Source: Pseudomonas resinovorans NBRC 106553 (GTDB lineage: Bacteria > Pseudomonadota > Gammaproteobacteria > Pseudomonadales > Pseudomonadaceae). Taken from it: a stretch of 64,000 nt of DNA. Under the pieces are notes generated by a model that was not told the DNA's origin, did no database searches, and worked only from the letters and a program-made list of their open reading frames with translations. The position numbers were made by a program, and so were the translations under genes. Of this stretch, positions 46,520 to 57,257 are shown one piece after another. Each line of letters begins with the position of its first letter. Within the stretch, counting starts at the first letter, position 1. The stretch covers positions 4,836,001 to 4,900,000 of the forward strand of contig NC_021499.1 of NCBI RefSeq assembly GCF_000412695.1, read 5' to 3'.

Positions 46520-47578
46520 TCAGGCGTTGCCGGCCTGTTTCAGGCGTGCGGCCTGGGTGAAGTCCAGCATGCGCTTGAGCGGCTTGATGGCCTTGGGGAT
46601 CAGCGCCGGGTCGACGAAGATCTCGTTGGTGCCTTCGCGCAGGCACTGCAGGGTGCGCTCCAGGGTGTTCATGGCCATCCAGGGGCAGTGGGCGCAGCTG
46701 CGGCAGGCGGCGCCGTTGCCGGCGGTGGGCGCCTCGATGAACTGCTTGTCCGGGCACAGCTGCTGCATCTTGTAGAAGATGCCGCGGTCGGTGGCGACGA
46801 TGAACATCTTGTTCGGCAGCGTTTGCGCAGCCTTGATCAGCTGGCTGGTGGAACCCACGGCGTCCGCCAGTTCGATCACGGCCTCCGGGGACTCCGGGTG
46901 GACCAGTACGGCGGCTTCCGGGTACAGCGCCTTCATGTCTTCCAGCTGCTTGGCCTTGAACTCCTCATGGACGATGCAGGCGCCGTCCCAGAGCAGCATG
47001 TCGGCACCGGTTTCACGCTGGATGTAGCGGCCCAGGTGCTGGTCCGGCGCCCAGATGATTTTCTCGCCGTTGTCCATCAGGCTCTCGACGATTTCCAGCG
47101 CGCAGCTGGAGGTCACCACCCAGTCAGCACGGGCCTTCACGGCCGCCGAGGTGTTGGCGTAGACCACCACCGTGCGTTCGGGGTGCTGGTCGCAGAAGGC
47201 CGAGAACTCATCCACCGGGCAACCCAGGTCGAGGGAGCAGGTGGCTTCCAGGGTGGGCATCAGCACGCGCTTTTCCGGGTTGAGGATCTTCGCGGTCTCG
47301 CCCATGAAGCGCACGCCGGCGACCACCACGGTCTGCGCCGAATGCTGGTTGCCGAAACGGGCCATTTCCAGGGAGTCGGAGACGCAGCCGCCGGTTTCCT
47401 CGGCCAGCGCCTGGATCACCGGGTCGCAGTAGTAGTGGGCGACCAGCACGGCATCGCGCGCCTTCAACTCGGCGGCGATGGCGGCACGGTAGTGCGCCTC
47501 CTCCTCGGCCGTCAGCGGCTTGGGCTGCTTGGCGGCAAGATGGGCCTGGACCAGAAAGCGTTCGGAAAGCTGTGTCAT
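46520..47578 (-). CDS. nadA: Quinolinate synthase A
   Basis: 352 residues from ATG 47578 ([22 protein letters not shown]). Makes quinolinate from iminoaspartate and DHAP for NAD synthesis, using a [4Fe-4S] cluster. Cysteine contexts: [27 protein letters not shown] and [25 protein letters not shown] and SDSLEMARF are also conserved. Monocistronic; a long in-frame upstream extension lies in the promoter region and is rejected. Confidence 0.96.
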   Translation of the reverse strand: MTQLSERFLVQAHLAAKQPKPLTAEEEAHYRAAIAAELKARDAVLVAHYYCDPVIQALAEETGGCVSDSLEMARFGNQHSAQTVVVAGVRFMGETAKILNPEKRVLMPTLEATCSLDLGCPVDEFSAFCDQHPERTVVVYANTSAAVKARADWVVTSSCALEIVESLMDNGEKIIWAPDQHLGRYIQRETGADMLLWDGACIVHEEFKAKQLEDMKALYPEAAVLVHPESPEAVIELADAVGSTSQLIKAAQTLPNKMFIVATDRGIFYKMQQLCPDKQFIEAPTAGNGAACRSCAHCPWMAMNTLERTLQCLREGTNEIFVDPALIPKAIKPLKRMLDFTQAARLKQAGNA

Positions 47579-47764
47579 GGAAGCTGAACCTGCGGGCACG
47601 GTGGCGCGGAATCGATTATACACCTGCCCCCCTGTGACCACGGCGTCACGGGAGCGGCTGCGGATGATATCGCAGATTTGGCAGTGCAGGGACAACCCTG
47701 GCAAGCACCATCCGTCTGTCGTGGCCAGGCAATTGGGGAAGGGAAATGAAGTGTCCGGAAACGA

Positions 47765-47792
47765 AAAAGCCCGCCTGAGAAGGCGGGCTTTT
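47765..47792 (-). terminator. Terminator downstream of tRNA-Lys
   Basis: AAAAGCCCGCC tgagaa GGCGGGCTTTT, 6 bases from the tRNA 3' end. Confidence 0.85.
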
Positions 47793-47797
47793 GGAGA

Positions 47798-47873
47798 TGG
47801 TGGGTCGTGTAGGATTCGAACCTACGACCAATTGGTTAAAAGCCAACTGCTCTACCGACTGAGCTAACGACCC
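47798..47873 (-). tRNA. tRNA-Lys (anticodon TTT)
   Basis: 76 nt, encoded CCA. Acceptor GGGTCGT pairs with ACGACCC, D-arm AGCTCAGTCGGTAGAGC, anticodon loop CTTTTAA between TTGG and CCAA, T-loop GGTTCGAATCC. Confidence 0.97.
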
Positions 47874-47931
47874 AACGCGAGGCGCATGATACTGATTTTA
47901 TTCAGGAATTCAACACCTCATAAAAACTTTT

Positions 47932-48606
47932 TTACTGGTAGCGCGTAGGATCCTTCATACCCGCCGCCGCAAAGCCTGCCGCGCGCAGCCGGCAGCTGTC
48001 GCATTTGCCACAGGCGCGGCCCTCGTCGTCGGCCTGGTAGCAGGATACCGTGAGAGCGTAGTCGACGCCGTGGCGCATGCCGGCCTGGACGATCTCGGCC
48101 TTGCTCAGATTCTGCAGCGGCGCCTGGATGCGGAACCCCTGCCCTTCCACGCCGGCCTTGGTGGCCAGGTTGGCCATGCGCTCGAAGGCGTCGACGAATT
48201 CGGGGCGGCAATCGGGGTAACCGGAATAGTCCACGGCGTTGACGCCGATGAAGATATCCCGCGCCCCCAGCACCTCCGCCCAACCCAGCGCCAGGGACAG
48301 GAAGACGGTATTGCGCGCCGGTACATAGGTGACCGGAATGCCTTCGGTGGGACTCTCGGGCACATCGATGGAGGTATCGGTCAGCGCAGAGCCGCCGATG
48401 CCGTTCAGGTTGAGGCCAATGACCTTGTGCGCCACCGCCCCGAGCTGGCGCGCGACGCGCTCGGCGGCCTGGAGCTCGGCGCGATGGCGCTGACCGTAGT
48501 CGAAACTCATGGTGTAGCAGGCGTAGCCTTCGGCGCGGGCCAGGGCGACCACGGTGGCCGAGTCCAGGCCGCCGGACAACAGGATGACCGCTTTCTTCTC
48601 GCTCAT
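47932..48606 (-). CDS. queC: 7-cyano-7-deazaguanine synthase
   Basis: 224 residues. PP-loop SGGLDS at 11-16 for ATP pyrophosphatase activity, [14 protein letters not shown], and a C-terminal zinc site of four cysteines in [19 protein letters not shown]. Converts CDG to preQ0 in queuosine synthesis. It follows queE by 58 bases on the same strand; together they form part of the preQ0 pathway. Confidence 0.97.
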   Translation of the reverse strand: MSEKKAVILLSGGLDSATVVALARAEGYACYTMSFDYGQRHRAELQAAERVARQLGAVAHKVIGLNLNGIGGSALTDTSIDVPESPTEGIPVTYVPARNTVFLSLALGWAEVLGARDIFIGVNAVDYSGYPDCRPEFVDAFERMANLATKAGVEGQGFRIQAPLQNLSKAEIVQAGMRHGVDYALTVSCYQADDEGRACGKCDSCRLRAAGFAAAGMKDPTRYQ

Positions 48607-48664
48607 GGGAGGTCCCTCGAAATCGGCCTGCCTCGCAGGCAGGCAAGGTGCGTTCCGTGCCGGA

Positions 48665-49312
48665 TCAGTGACCCGGCTCGTCGTTCCAGAGAATCTTGTG
48701 CAACTGCAACTGCAGGCGCACAGGCAGGTTGTCAGCCACTATCCAGTCGGCCAGATCGCGGGCGCTGACCTCTTTGTGGCTGGGCGAGAACAACACCTCG
48801 CCAGCGCGCTGCTCGAGGCGATACTCGATCAGCTTGGACACTGCCCAGTCATAGTCCTCGCGGGAGCAGATGACGAACTTCACCTGGTCGTTGGCCGTCA
48901 GGTGGGCGATGTTCTCGTAGCGATTGCGCCCCACTTCGGCGGAGCCGGGGGTCTTCAGGTCGACCACCTTGCTCACGCGCGGGTCCACGGCGGATACATC
49001 CAGGGCGCCGCTGGTTTCGATGGACACGTCATAGCCGGCGTCGCACAGGCGCTGGAGCAGCGGGATGCAGTTCGGCTGGGCCAGCGGTTCGCCACCGGTG
49101 ACGCAGATGTAGCGCGGCTTGTAGGCGGCGACACGTTCGAGGATGGCGTCGAGCGTCATGAGCTCGCCACCACTGAACGCATAGGCGGTGTCGCAGTACT
49201 GACAGCGCAGGGGGCAGCCGGTGAGGCGCACGAAAACCGTCGGCAGGCCGGCGGTACGTGTTTCCCCCTGCAACGAGTAGAAAATCTCGGTGATTCGCAG
49301 GGTTTGATGCAT
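48665..49312 (-). CDS. queE: 7-carboxy-7-deazaguanine synthase
   Basis: 215 residues from ATG 49312 ([17 protein letters not shown]). Radical SAM enzyme; cluster motif CPLRCQYC (CxxxCxxC form) in [17 protein letters not shown], and the GGEP motif in [10 protein letters not shown]. Makes CDG from carboxytetrahydropterin. First gene of queE-queC, downstream of cpoB as in P. aeruginosa. Confidence 0.96.
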   Translation of the reverse strand: MHQTLRITEIFYSLQGETRTAGLPTVFVRLTGCPLRCQYCDTAYAFSGGELMTLDAILERVAAYKPRYICVTGGEPLAQPNCIPLLQRLCDAGYDVSIETSGALDVSAVDPRVSKVVDLKTPGSAEVGRNRYENIAHLTANDQVKFVICSREDYDWAVSKLIEYRLEQRAGEVLFSPSHKEVSARDLADWIVADNLPVRLQLQLHKILWNDEPGH

Positions 49313-49436
49313 ATCAGCCACGGGCGTGACGGCTAAACAGGCCATCCGCCTCCGTTGCGGGAAAGAAGGGTGTAGCCGGCCATTCTAACAAAAAACCCGC
49401 GACTAGCGCGGGTTCAAGTGACCGAGAGGCTTGCCG

Positions 49437-50261
49437 TCAGGGCAGGCGCTGCAGATCGCGCTGGGCCAATTGGGCGGCCGAGCTGCCCGGGAACTGGCTG
49501 ATGACCTGCTGGAGGATGGTCTTGGCCTTGGCGCCATTGCCCAGACGCTGCTCGACGTCCGCCAGCTTGTACAGGGAGTCCGGCACTTTCGGGTGCTGCG
49601 GATAGGCCTGGCCGACACGAGCGAAGGCCTGGCTGGCGCCCTGCAGGTCGCCCTTGGCGAGGTTCACCTCACCCAGCCAGTACTGCGCGTTGCCGGCGTA
49701 CTGGCTGTTGGGGTACTTGCGCAGGAAGGCGTTGAACGCCTGGCTGGCCTTGTCGAAGTCCTTGGCCTTGATCAGGTCGAAGGCGGCATCGTAGTAGAGC
49801 TTTTCCTTCGCGGGATCGCCCGGTTCGCTGCTGGCAGCGGCTTGCTGCGCGGGTGCGGCCGGAGCGCCGTTGGCAGCGGGTGCGCCAGCGGCAGGGGAAT
49901 TGGGGGCGGTCGGCGCGCCAGCGGCGGCGGGACCGGAAACACGGCGATCGAGGTCTTGGTAACGCTCCAGGCTTTCCTGTTTCAGGCGCTGGATCTCGTA
50001 CTGTTGCTCCTCGAGCATGCCACGCAGGCGAGTGATCTCTTCCTGCATCTGCTGGAGCTGCATGAACAGCTCGCCCTGCGCAGAGATAGGGGCCGCGGGG
50101 GCCCCTGTCCCGGCGTAGGCAGCGCCAGTCGTACCGTAACCGGCCGGCGGGTAACTGCTGCCGTAACCGGCGTTGTTATCCACCACGGGAACCTCAGCCA
50201 GCGCCGCGAACGGCAGGCTGGAGAGGGCCAGGAAAGTCAGAGCACGACTGGACTTGCGCAT
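49437..50261 (-). CDS. cpoB: Cell division coordinator CpoB (YbgF)
   Basis: 274 residues. Signal peptide to ALA (about residue 22), a trimerising coiled coil (about 66-100, LFMQLQQMQEEITRLRGMLEEQQYEIQRLKQE), an Ala/Pro-rich linker, and three TPR repeats (about 150-270). CpoB couples PBP1B activity with the Tol machine during division. It follows pal by 6 bases as the last gene of the tol operon. Confidence 0.95.
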   Translation of the reverse strand: MRKSSRALTFLALSSLPFAALAEVPVVDNNAGYGSSYPPAGYGTTGAAYAGTGAPAAPISAQGELFMQLQQMQEEITRLRGMLEEQQYEIQRLKQESLERYQDLDRRVSGPAAAGAPTAPNSPAAGAPAANGAPAAPAQQAAASSEPGDPAKEKLYYDAAFDLIKAKDFDKASQAFNAFLRKYPNSQYAGNAQYWLGEVNLAKGDLQGASQAFARVGQAYPQHPKVPDSLYKLADVEQRLGNGAKAKTILQQVISQFPGSSAAQLAQRDLQRLP

Positions 50262-50267
50262 CGCGAA

Positions 50268-50765
50268 TTACTTACGCAGTTCTACGCGGCGGTTTTGCGC
50301 CCAGGACTGCTCGTCGTTGCCAGTGGCAACCGGACGCTCTTCGCCGTAGGAAACCAGTTCCAGCTGAGCCGGGGAAACGCCCTGCAGAACCAGGTAACGC
50401 TGAACGGCCTTGGCGCGACGCTCGCCCAGAGCCATGTTGTACTCGCGGGTGCCGCGCTCGTCGGTGTGGCCTTCCAGGACAACGCGGTTGCCGTTGGCCT
50501 TCAGGTCACGAGCGTGAACGTCCAGAGCGCGCATGGCTTCCGGCTTCAGGTCGGAGCTGTCGAACTCGAAGTAGAAGGTGGTGATAGCGCGCAGAGCGGC
50601 TTCTTCGCTCATGCTGCCATCTACACCGCTACCGCCGGCGTTGTAGCCAGCGTTCGGGTCAACGGCGCCTTCGCCAGTACCTTCGCCGCCTTTGGACGAG
50701 CAACCAACAGCTACGGCCATAGCCAGTGCGAGAGCGGCAAATTTGCCGAATTTCAGCATTTCCAT
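50268..50765 (-). CDS. pal: Peptidoglycan-associated lipoprotein Pal (OprL)
   Basis: 165 residues, start [22 protein letters not shown] with lipobox AVGC; nearly identical in pattern to P. aeruginosa OprL. The OmpA-like domain contains [18 protein letters not shown] and [24 protein letters not shown]. Two ATGs are tandem; the second (50765) has the better 7-base spacing from AGGAG. Anchors the outer membrane to peptidoglycan and interacts with TolB. Confidence 0.96.
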   Translation of the reverse strand: MEMLKFGKFAALALAMAVAVGCSSKGGEGTGEGAVDPNAGYNAGGSGVDGSMSEEAALRAITTFYFEFDSSDLKPEAMRALDVHARDLKANGNRVVLEGHTDERGTREYNMALGERRAKAVQRYLVLQGVSPAQLELVSYGEERPVATGNDEQSWAQNRRVELRK

Positions 50766-50823
50766 CATGTAACTCCTAATGAACCCCAGTTGTGTTTAGT
50801 AAGGGTATTTTTTTAAGACCGCT

Positions 50824-52128
50824 TCAGTTCAGGTACGGCGACCAGGACGGTTCGCGAATGTCGCCCTGAACTGTGGGAATCGGGATCCGTACGCGCCCGT
50901 TTGTAGACACGAGCATCAGTACGCCGCTCCCTTGCTGGCGAGTTGCGTAGATTAACATGGTGCCATTGGGCGCGACAGTGGGCGAGTCGTCCAGCGAGGT
51001 GCCGGAAAGGATGCGCGGAGCACTGCCGGAGCGGGTCAGGTCCTGGGCAGCCACCTTGAAGTTGGTGAAGCCGTCCTGACGGTGGATCATCACCAGCATC
51101 TTCTCGTCGGCCGAGAGTTTCGGGTTGGCGTTGTAGTTGCCCACGAAGGTCACGCGCTGGGGTTCGCCACCGTTGATGTTGACCTTGTAGATCTGCGGCT
51201 TGCCGGCACGATCCGAGGTGAAATAGATGGTCTGGCCATCGGCGCCCCAGAAGGGCTCGGTGTCGATCGACATGTTGTTGGTGACGCGGCGCAGCTGGCG
51301 GCTGCCCAGGTCCATCACGTAGATCTCCGGGTTGCCGTCCTTGGACAGCACGAACGCCAGGCGATTGCCGTCCGGCGACCAGGCCGGGGCGCCGTTGAGG
51401 CCTTCGAAGTTGGTGATCTGCTCGCGGCGGCCGGTGTCGATGTGCTGGATGAAGATGCGCGGACGCTTCTGCTCGAAGGACACATAGGCGATACGGCGGC
51501 CATCCGGCGCGTAGCGCGGCGACAGGATCGGCTCGCGGGACTGCAGCAGGGTCACGGCGCGCTGGCCGTCATAGTCCGAGCGCTGCAGGGTGTAGCGGGT
51601 GTTGTCCACCGAGAAACGCTCCGCGGTGACGTAGAGCATGCGGGTAGAGAACGCGCCCTTGACGCCGGTGAGCTTCTCGAAGGACTGGTCGGCGATGTAG
51701 TGCGCCATGTCACGCAGCTGGTCGGTGGAACCGCTGACGTTGCCCGCCATGACCTGCTGTTCGGTGGTCACGTTGAACAGGGCGAACTGCACCTGCAGGC
51801 GGCCGCCGGCGGGAACGATGCTGCCCACCATCACGTACTGGGCGCCCAGGGCCTTCCAGTCGCGGAAGATGACTTCGCTGGCCTGGGTCGGCAGGCTGAT
51901 CATGTTCTGCCGCGGGATCGGTTCGAAGTAACCGGAATTGCGCAGGTCGTTGCCGACCACTTCGGCGATGTCGGTGGGCAGCACGGTGCCGCCCTGCCAG
52001 CCAAAGGGCACCACCGCAATCGGGGTCGCCCGGTCGGTACCGCTGGTGATCACCAGCGGGTCGGCGGCCTGGACGGAGCCGACCAGCATGGCCACTCCGA
52101 GCAGGACGATACGAATGAGGGTGTTCAC
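50824..52128 (-). CDS. tolB: Tol-Pal system periplasmic protein TolB
   Basis: 434 residues. Signal peptide [21 protein letters not shown]; an N-terminal two-layer domain (about 22-160) and a six-bladed beta-propeller with repeated blade motifs ([52 protein letters not shown]). The GTG start overlaps the tolA stop by 4 bases (GTGA), so it is translationally coupled. Confidence 0.96.
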   Translation of the reverse strand: MNTLIRIVLLGVAMLVGSVQAADPLVITSGTDRATPIAVVPFGWQGGTVLPTDIAEVVGNDLRNSGYFEPIPRQNMISLPTQASEVIFRDWKALGAQYVMVGSIVPAGGRLQVQFALFNVTTEQQVMAGNVSGSTDQLRDMAHYIADQSFEKLTGVKGAFSTRMLYVTAERFSVDNTRYTLQRSDYDGQRAVTLLQSREPILSPRYAPDGRRIAYVSFEQKRPRIFIQHIDTGRREQITNFEGLNGAPAWSPDGNRLAFVLSKDGNPEIYVMDLGSRQLRRVTNNMSIDTEPFWGADGQTIYFTSDRAGKPQIYKVNINGGEPQRVTFVGNYNANPKLSADEKMLVMIHRQDGFTNFKVAAQDLTRSGSAPRILSGTSLDDSPTVAPNGTMLIYATRQQGSGVLMLVSTNGRVRIPIPTVQGDIREPSWSPYLN

Positions 52129-53180
52129 AGACCTAGATCCTCCGGTTTGAAGATGATGCGGCGCTGCCTGTACATCTGGTCAAAGGTAGCGCGATCCAAT
52201 TGTTGCATTTCGGGGATACGCCCGACGCTGCGCACGGCACTCACTGCCGAACCGTCGAAGGGCGAATCGCCGCTGGAGCGGGTGACGCTGGCGTTGGTGA
52301 TGGTGCCATCGGGCAGCATCTCGATCAGGACTTCTACGCTCATGCCGTTACGGGCCGATGGCGGACGGCGCCACTGCTCGCTGACCAGCTTGATGATCAA
52401 GTCGTCGAGGCTGCCGGCAACCTGGTCGCCAACTTCATCGGCAAGTGCCTGCTGGCGCCCGACATCTTCGGACAGCAGCTCGGCCAGGGCCGCGGCCTTC
52501 TTGTCCTCCGCAGCCTTGCGCTTGGCTTCCTCGGCCGATTTCTTCTTCGCGGCATCAGCAGCGGCTTTCTTCTTGGCATCCTCGGCAGCTTTCTTCTTCG
52601 CAGCTTCGGCTGCCGCCTTTTTCTTCGCGTCTTCGGCGGCCTTTTTCTTGGCCTCCTCAGCTGCTTTCTTCTTCGCCTCGTCGGCCGCCTTTTTCTTGGC
52701 TTCCTCTTCGGCTTTCTTCTTGGCGAAATCGGCCTGTTTCTTCTCTTCGACCTTTTTCGCCTCTTCGACTTTCTTCGCTTCTTCGGCTTTCTTGGCTTCG
52801 GCTACCTGCTTGGCTTCCTCGGCCTTCTGCTCCGCCGCTTCGGCCTTTCGAGCCTCATCGGCTTTCTTTTGTTCCGCTGCCTTGGCCGCCGCGACCTTCT
52901 GCTCGTCGGCCTTCTTCTGCTCCATCTGTTCGGTCTCGAACTGCGGAGCCGTGGTCTGCTTCTTCTCGCCGGCGATCTTCTGGTTGGTCTGGGTGGTGGC
53001 CTGGCTCTGGGATTTGAGCTGGTAGAGGGTGGCCTGCACGATCGGCCGCGACGGCGGCAGTTCGGGGGTGAAGGCGAAGCTGACGAACAGCATGCCGAAC
53101 ATCAGGACGTGCAAAGCCACGGCCCAGACGCTGGGCCAGAAGTAGCTTTCCGAGGGGGAGCGTTCGCTCTGCTGCTGCAT
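52125..53180 (-). CDS. tolA: TolA, inner-membrane to periplasm coupling protein
   Basis: 351 residues. Transmembrane helix [20 protein letters not shown] near the N-terminus, then a long Lys/Ala/Glu-rich helical domain (about 85-245, many [13 protein letters not shown] repeats), then the C-terminal domain ([26 protein letters not shown] and on). Transmits proton-motive-force energy from TolQR to Pal/TolB. The start abuts the tolR stop. Confidence 0.96.
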   Translation of the reverse strand: MQQQSERSPSESYFWPSVWAVALHVLMFGMLFVSFAFTPELPPSRPIVQATLYQLKSQSQATTQTNQKIAGEKKQTTAPQFETEQMEQKKADEQKVAAAKAAEQKKADEARKAEAAEQKAEEAKQVAEAKKAEEAKKVEEAKKVEEKKQADFAKKKAEEEAKKKAADEAKKKAAEEAKKKAAEDAKKKAAAEAAKKKAAEDAKKKAAADAAKKKSAEEAKRKAAEDKKAAALAELLSEDVGRQQALADEVGDQVAGSLDDLIIKLVSEQWRRPPSARNGMSVEVLIEMLPDGTITNASVTRSSGDSPFDGSAVSAVRSVGRIPEMQQLDRATFDQMYRQRRIIFKPEDLGL

Positions 53181-53638
53181 CAGGGCGCCTCGGTAATCAG
53201 CCCGACGTTGGCCACGCCAGCCTTCTGCAGGCCGCCCATCACCGCCATCACGGCACCGTAGTCGACGGTCTTGTCGCCGCGCACGAAGACCTGGACGGTT
53301 TTACCCTGGCGGCTGTTCTCGGCCATGATGCCGGAGGCCGCCTGGACCAGTTCTTCCAGGGAAACCGAGGTTTCGCTCTTGCGGGTCTGGTCGGTCTGAA
53401 CTTCTTCGCCCATGTTCCAGAAGTAGGACTTGTCGGCCTTGATCGAGATGGTCAGGACACGGGCGTTGTTGTCCTGTGGCAGGGCCTCGCTGGAGACCTT
53501 CGGCAGGTCGACCTTGACGCCCTGGTTGAGCATGGGCGCGGTGACCATGAAGATCACCAGCAGCACGAGCATGACGTCGATGTAAGGCACGACGTTCATC
53601 TCGGCGACCGGTTTGCGTTTGTGGCGGATTCTGGCCAT
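53180..53638 (-). CDS. tolR: Tol-Pal system protein TolR
   Basis: 152 residues of the ExbD/TolR family. Single transmembrane segment VMLVLLVIFMVTAPML with the conserved aspartate just before it (VVPYIDVMLVLL), required for proton flow with TolQ; a periplasmic domain follows. It shares one base with the tolA start region. Confidence 0.96.
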   Translation of the reverse strand: MARIRHKRKPVAEMNVVPYIDVMLVLLVIFMVTAPMLNQGVKVDLPKVSSEALPQDNNARVLTISIKADKSYFWNMGEEVQTDQTRKSETSVSLEELVQAASGIMAENSRQGKTVQVFVRGDKTVDYGAVMAVMGGLQKAGVANVGLITEAP

Positions 53639-53672
53639 GGCTTGAAACCTTTCCTCTCAGGGTCCCAGCGAC

Positions 53673-54368
53673 TTACTCGTCGCTGGTGTGCACTTTGCGG
53701 TGCAGGATGGCCTGGAACTCATCGGCGAAGGTGTAGTAGCGACCGATCAGGGTCTCACCACGAGCGGCGAAGCGGTTGTAGGCAATGACCGCCGGGATTG
53801 CGGCGAACAGGCCGATCGCGGTGGCGATCAGGGCTTCGGCGATGCCGGGCGCCACGGTGGCGAGGGTCGCCTGCTGCACCTGGGCCAGGCCGCGGAAGGA
53901 GTTCATGATGCCCCACACGGTACCGAACAAGCCGATGTAGGGGCTGGTGGAACCCACGGTGGCGAGGAACGGCAAGCTCTGCTCGAGCTTCTCTTCCTCA
54001 CGGGAAATGGCCACGCGCATGGCGCGGGCCACACCTTCCATCACTGCGTCCGGGTCCACGCCGGCCTGCTGGCGCAGACGGGAGAATTCCTTGAAGCCGG
54101 CACGGAAGATCTGCTCGACGCCGCAATCCGGGTCCGGGTTGCTACCGGCCTGGCGATACAGCTTGGAGAGATCGATACCGGACCAGAAGCGCTCCTCGAA
54201 GGACTCCAGGGACTTCTTGGCGGCGCGCAGCAGGTTGCTGCGCTGGAAAATCATGATCCAGGAAGTGACCGAGGCGGCCACCAGGGTCAGCATGACCAGC
54301 TGCACCACGATACTGGCGTTGCTGATCAGGCTCCACATGGAGGTATGGTCGACGACGTTGGCTTCCAC
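53673..54368 (-). CDS. tolQ: Tol-Pal system protein TolQ
   Basis: 231 residues of the MotA/TolQ/ExbB proton channel family. Three transmembrane segments: about 13-37 (SNASIVVQLVMLTLVAASVTSWIMIF), about 130-155 (LPFLATVGSTSPYIGLFGTVWGIMNSF) and about 170-195 (ATVAPGIAEALIATAIGLFAAIPAVIAY). The order ybgC-tolQ-tolR-tolA is conserved. Confidence 0.97.
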   Translation of the reverse strand: MEANVVDHTSMWSLISNASIVVQLVMLTLVAASVTSWIMIFQRSNLLRAAKKSLESFEERFWSGIDLSKLYRQAGSNPDPDCGVEQIFRAGFKEFSRLRQQAGVDPDAVMEGVARAMRVAISREEEKLEQSLPFLATVGSTSPYIGLFGTVWGIMNSFRGLAQVQQATLATVAPGIAEALIATAIGLFAAIPAVIAYNRFAARGETLIGRYYTFADEFQAILHRKVHTSDE

Positions 54369-54370
54369 GC

Positions 54371-54817
54371 TTAATCTCCTGCTGGGTAAAGACCCGGGTC
54401 GACGGCGAAGGCTTCACGCAGCGCTTCGGGGATCGCCCGGGGTTTCAAACTGTCGGCACGAACACAGGCAATCAGGAACTGCCCTTCGCATAGCAATACG
54501 TCATCGGCGGCGCGCCTGACCTGTTGACGAAAACGCAGGCTGGCCCGGTTTACTTCCATCACCTCGGCACTGATATTCAGTTCGTCATCCAGCTTTGCCG
54601 GCGCAAGGTAGCGCGCTTGCGCGGAATGAACGACGAACAGCAGGTTCTCCCCGACCAGCTCGGACTGGGCAAAACCCAGACTCCGCAGGCGCTCGGTTCG
54701 AGCCCGCTCCATGAACTTGAGGTAATTGACGTAGTAGACGATGCCGCCAGCATCGGTGTCTTCGTAGTAGACACGACAGCGATGCTGGAAAAGCTGGGCC
54801 CCAATTTGCGCGCGCAT
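54371..54817 (-). CDS. ybgC: Tol-Pal-associated acyl-CoA thioesterase YbgC
   Basis: 148 residues with the hotdog fold of 4-hydroxybenzoyl-CoA thioesterase type: catalytic [26 protein letters not shown] with the key aspartate in DTDAGG. The stop lies 2 bases before the tolQ start, making it the first gene of the Tol operon. Acts on acyl-CoA or acyl-ACP at the inner membrane in E. coli. Confidence 0.95.
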   Translation of the reverse strand: MRAQIGAQLFQHRCRVYYEDTDAGGIVYYVNYLKFMERARTERLRSLGFAQSELVGENLLFVVHSAQARYLAPAKLDDELNISAEVMEVNRASLRFRQQVRRAADDVLLCEGQFLIACVRADSLKPRAIPEALREAFAVDPGLYPAGD

Positions 54818-54910
54818 ACTCTAGTGCTTACTCCTGAGGTTGCCAATCCGAACAGGCAACTGTTTTTTTCATGGCTTAGTCCTTGCCACGCCCTTCGACC
54901 ACGAATGCCA

Positions 54911-55963
54911 CTATTCGTCACCCGAACCGAACAGGTCGGCGGTCGGTTGATCCACCATGCGCTTGGGCAGGTTCAGCCCGAAATGCAAGTAAGCATGGCG
55001 CGTCACCACCCTCCCCCGAGGCGTGCGCATGATGTAGCCCTGCTGGATCAGGTAGGGCTCGAGCACGTCTTCGATGGTGTGGCGTTCTTCGCTGATGGCC
55101 GCCGCCAGGTTGTCGATGCCCACCGGGCCGCCATCGAACTTGTCGATCATGGTCAGCAGTAGACGCCGGTCCTGGTGGTCGAAGCCACGTTCGTCGACAT
55201 CCAGCAGGTTCAGCGCCTTGTCCGCGATGTCCCGGGTGATGTCGCCCTGCCCGCGCACCTCGGCGAAGTCACGTACCCGCCGCAGCAGCCGGTTGGCGAT
55301 ACGCGGCGTGCCACGGGCGCGCCGGGCGATCTCGAAGGCGCCTTCCGGGTCGATCTGCAAACCGAGGATGCCGGCGGAACGGGCGACGATGGTGGACAGG
55401 TCCTGGGTGCTGTAGAACTCGAGGCGCTGGACGATACCGAAGCGGTCGCGCAGCGGATTGGTCAGCATGCCGGCACGGGTGGTGGCGCCGACCAGGGTGA
55501 AGGGCGGCAGGTCGAGCTTGATGGAACGGGCTGCCGGGCCTTCGCCGATCATGATGTCGAGCTGGAAGTCTTCCATCGCCGGATAGAGCACTTCCTCGAC
55601 TATCGGCGAGAGGCGATGGATCTCGTCGACGAAGAGTACGTCGCCGGCCTCCAGGTTGGTGAGCAGCGCAGCCAGGTCACCCGGCCGCTCCAGCACCGGG
55701 CCGGAGGTACTCTTGATGGCAACGCCCATTTCGCTGGCGATGATGTTCGCCAGGGTGGTCTTGCCGAGGCCCGGCGGGCCGAAGATCAGGGTATGGTCGA
55801 GGGCCTCGCTGCGCCCCTTGGCTGCCTGGATGAACAGCTCCATCTGCTCGCGCACCACCGGCTGGCCGATGTAGTCGGCCAGTTTCAGCGGGCGAATGGC
55901 GCGGTCCAGCTGCTCGTCGCGGTCGCGGCTGCTGGCGGTGATGAGGCGGTCGGCTTCGATCAT
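54911..55963 (-). CDS. ruvB: Holliday junction helicase motor RuvB
   Basis: 350 residues. AAA+ ATPase with Walker A GPPGLGKT (65-72 region), Walker [10 protein letters not shown], sensor 1 GATTRAG and the arginine finger region; C-terminal winged helix ([22 protein letters not shown]). Drives branch migration with RuvA. Last gene of ruvC-ruvA-ruvB; a 93-base gap separates it from ybgC. Confidence 0.97.
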   Translation of the reverse strand: MIEADRLITASSRDRDEQLDRAIRPLKLADYIGQPVVREQMELFIQAAKGRSEALDHTLIFGPPGLGKTTLANIIASEMGVAIKSTSGPVLERPGDLAALLTNLEAGDVLFVDEIHRLSPIVEEVLYPAMEDFQLDIMIGEGPAARSIKLDLPPFTLVGATTRAGMLTNPLRDRFGIVQRLEFYSTQDLSTIVARSAGILGLQIDPEGAFEIARRARGTPRIANRLLRRVRDFAEVRGQGDITRDIADKALNLLDVDERGFDHQDRRLLLTMIDKFDGGPVGIDNLAAAISEERHTIEDVLEPYLIQQGYIMRTPRGRVVTRHAYLHFGLNLPKRMVDQPTADLFGSGDE

Positions 55964-55969
55964 GCGGGG

Positions 55970-56575
55970 TTACACCATTCCTTTCAGGGCGCGGCGGATC
56001 ATTTCTTCGCTGGACAGCCCTTCTTCCTTGATGGCGGATACCGCACGGCTCGCCTCCTGGGGCTTGAAGCCAAGGGCGATCAATGCGGACAAGGCGTCAT
56101 TCTCCGCGCTGGAGACTGCCACACCAAGCCGAGGCTCGACCACCAGGGTTGCGATGGCCGGCATGCTCTCCCAGGCCTTGAAGCGGTCCTTGAGCTCCAC
56201 CAGCAGGCGCTCGGCGGTCTTCTTGCCGACGCCGGGGATCTTCACCAGGGTGGAGGTGTCCTGGGCCTGAACGCAGCGCACCAGCTCATCCACCTCCAGG
56301 CCGGACATCAGCGCCAGGGCCAGTTTCGGGCCGACGCCGTTGAGCCGGATCAGCTCGCGGAACAGCTCCCGGTCGCGCTTTTCGAAGAACCCGTAGAGCA
56401 ACTGGGCGTCCTCGCGCACCACCAGATGGGTGTGCAGGGTCACCGGCTCGCCCACCGAGGGCAGGCGATAGAGCGTGGTCATGGGCACTTCCAGCTCGTA
56501 GCCCACACCATTGACGTCGAGTATCAGGTGCGGCGGTTGCTTTTCCGCCAGGTTGCCGCGCAGGCGTCCAATCAC
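55970..56575 (-). CDS. ruvA: Holliday junction-binding protein RuvA
   Basis: 201 residues. OB-fold N-terminal domain ([31 protein letters not shown]), two helix-hairpin-helix motifs ([39 protein letters not shown]) and the C-terminal RuvB-binding domain after a linker. Six bases separate its stop from the ruvB start. Confidence 0.97.
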   Translation of the reverse strand: MIGRLRGNLAEKQPPHLILDVNGVGYELEVPMTTLYRLPSVGEPVTLHTHLVVREDAQLLYGFFEKRDRELFRELIRLNGVGPKLALALMSGLEVDELVRCVQAQDTSTLVKIPGVGKKTAERLLVELKDRFKAWESMPAIATLVVEPRLGVAVSSAENDALSALIALGFKPQEASRAVSAIKEEGLSSEEMIRRALKGMV

Positions 56576-56596
56576 GAATAACGTCCTTTGAAATAA

Positions 56597-57121
56597 TTAC
56601 AAACGAAGTCGCCCGCTCCGCCGCTTGGCGGACACCAGGCCGTGGGGGATCAGGGTTTGCCGGTGATGGGCATGGCAAAGGGCGATGGCCAGGGCATCGG
56701 AGGCATCTATCTGGGGTTTCTGCACCAGCTTGAGCAGATGCATGACCATCATCTGCACCTGCTGCTTGTCCGCGCCGCCGGTGCCGGCGATGGCCTGCTT
56801 GACCTGGCTGGCGGTGTATTCGGCGATTTCCAGGCCAGCCTCGGCTCCAGCGACTATAGCCGCGCCACGGGCCTGGCCCAGCTTCAGCGCGGAGTCGGCG
56901 TTGCGCGCCATGAACACCTGCTCGATGCCCATGGTCACCGGGCCGTAGGTGCGAATCACCTCACTGACGCCACGGAAGACGATCTGCAGACGCTCGTGCA
57001 GCGGACCCGAGCCGGTACGGATGCAGCCGGAGGCGATGTACTCGCAGCCGCGACCGGTGTCACGGACTACGCCGTAGCCGGTAATGCGTGAGCCGGGGTC
57101 GATACCAAGAATCAGGGTCAT
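56597..57121 (-). CDS. ruvC: Crossover junction endonuclease RuvC
   Basis: 174 residues from ATG 57121 ([17 protein letters not shown]). RNase H-like resolvase; catalytic acids D8 (GIDPGS), E in MGIEQVF and the C-terminal pair in [14 protein letters not shown]. Start chosen by the conserved N-terminus; the in-frame extension upstream is not family-like. First gene of the ruv operon. Confidence 0.96.
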   Translation of the reverse strand: MTLILGIDPGSRITGYGVVRDTGRGCEYIASGCIRTGSGPLHERLQIVFRGVSEVIRTYGPVTMGIEQVFMARNADSALKLGQARGAAIVAGAEAGLEIAEYTASQVKQAIAGTGGADKQQVQMMVMHLLKLVQKPQIDASDALAIALCHAHHRQTLIPHGLVSAKRRSGRLRL

Positions 57122-57205
57122 GCCGCCGCTAGCTCCACGGACCGACTCAAGGGTCGGCACACTGTCTATTTATCCAGCCGCGAGTATACGGAGTGGCCCG
57201 CCAAC

Positions 57206-57243
57206 AAAAAAGCCGGAAGCGCGCGAGGCGACTTCCGGCTTTC
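57206..57243 (-). terminator. Terminator of yebC
   Basis: AAAAGCCGGAAGtcgc-type stem pairing with CTTCCGGCTTT, 15 bases beyond the yebC stop codon. Confidence 0.85.
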
Positions 57244-57257
57244 GATCACGCCAGCAC

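Noticed and set aside
51082..53025. 647-codon plus-strand frame opposite tolB/tolA
   Set aside because: Its Phe/Leu/Ser/Ala-rich end is the antisense of the TolA Lys/Ala/Glu repeats; not a gene.
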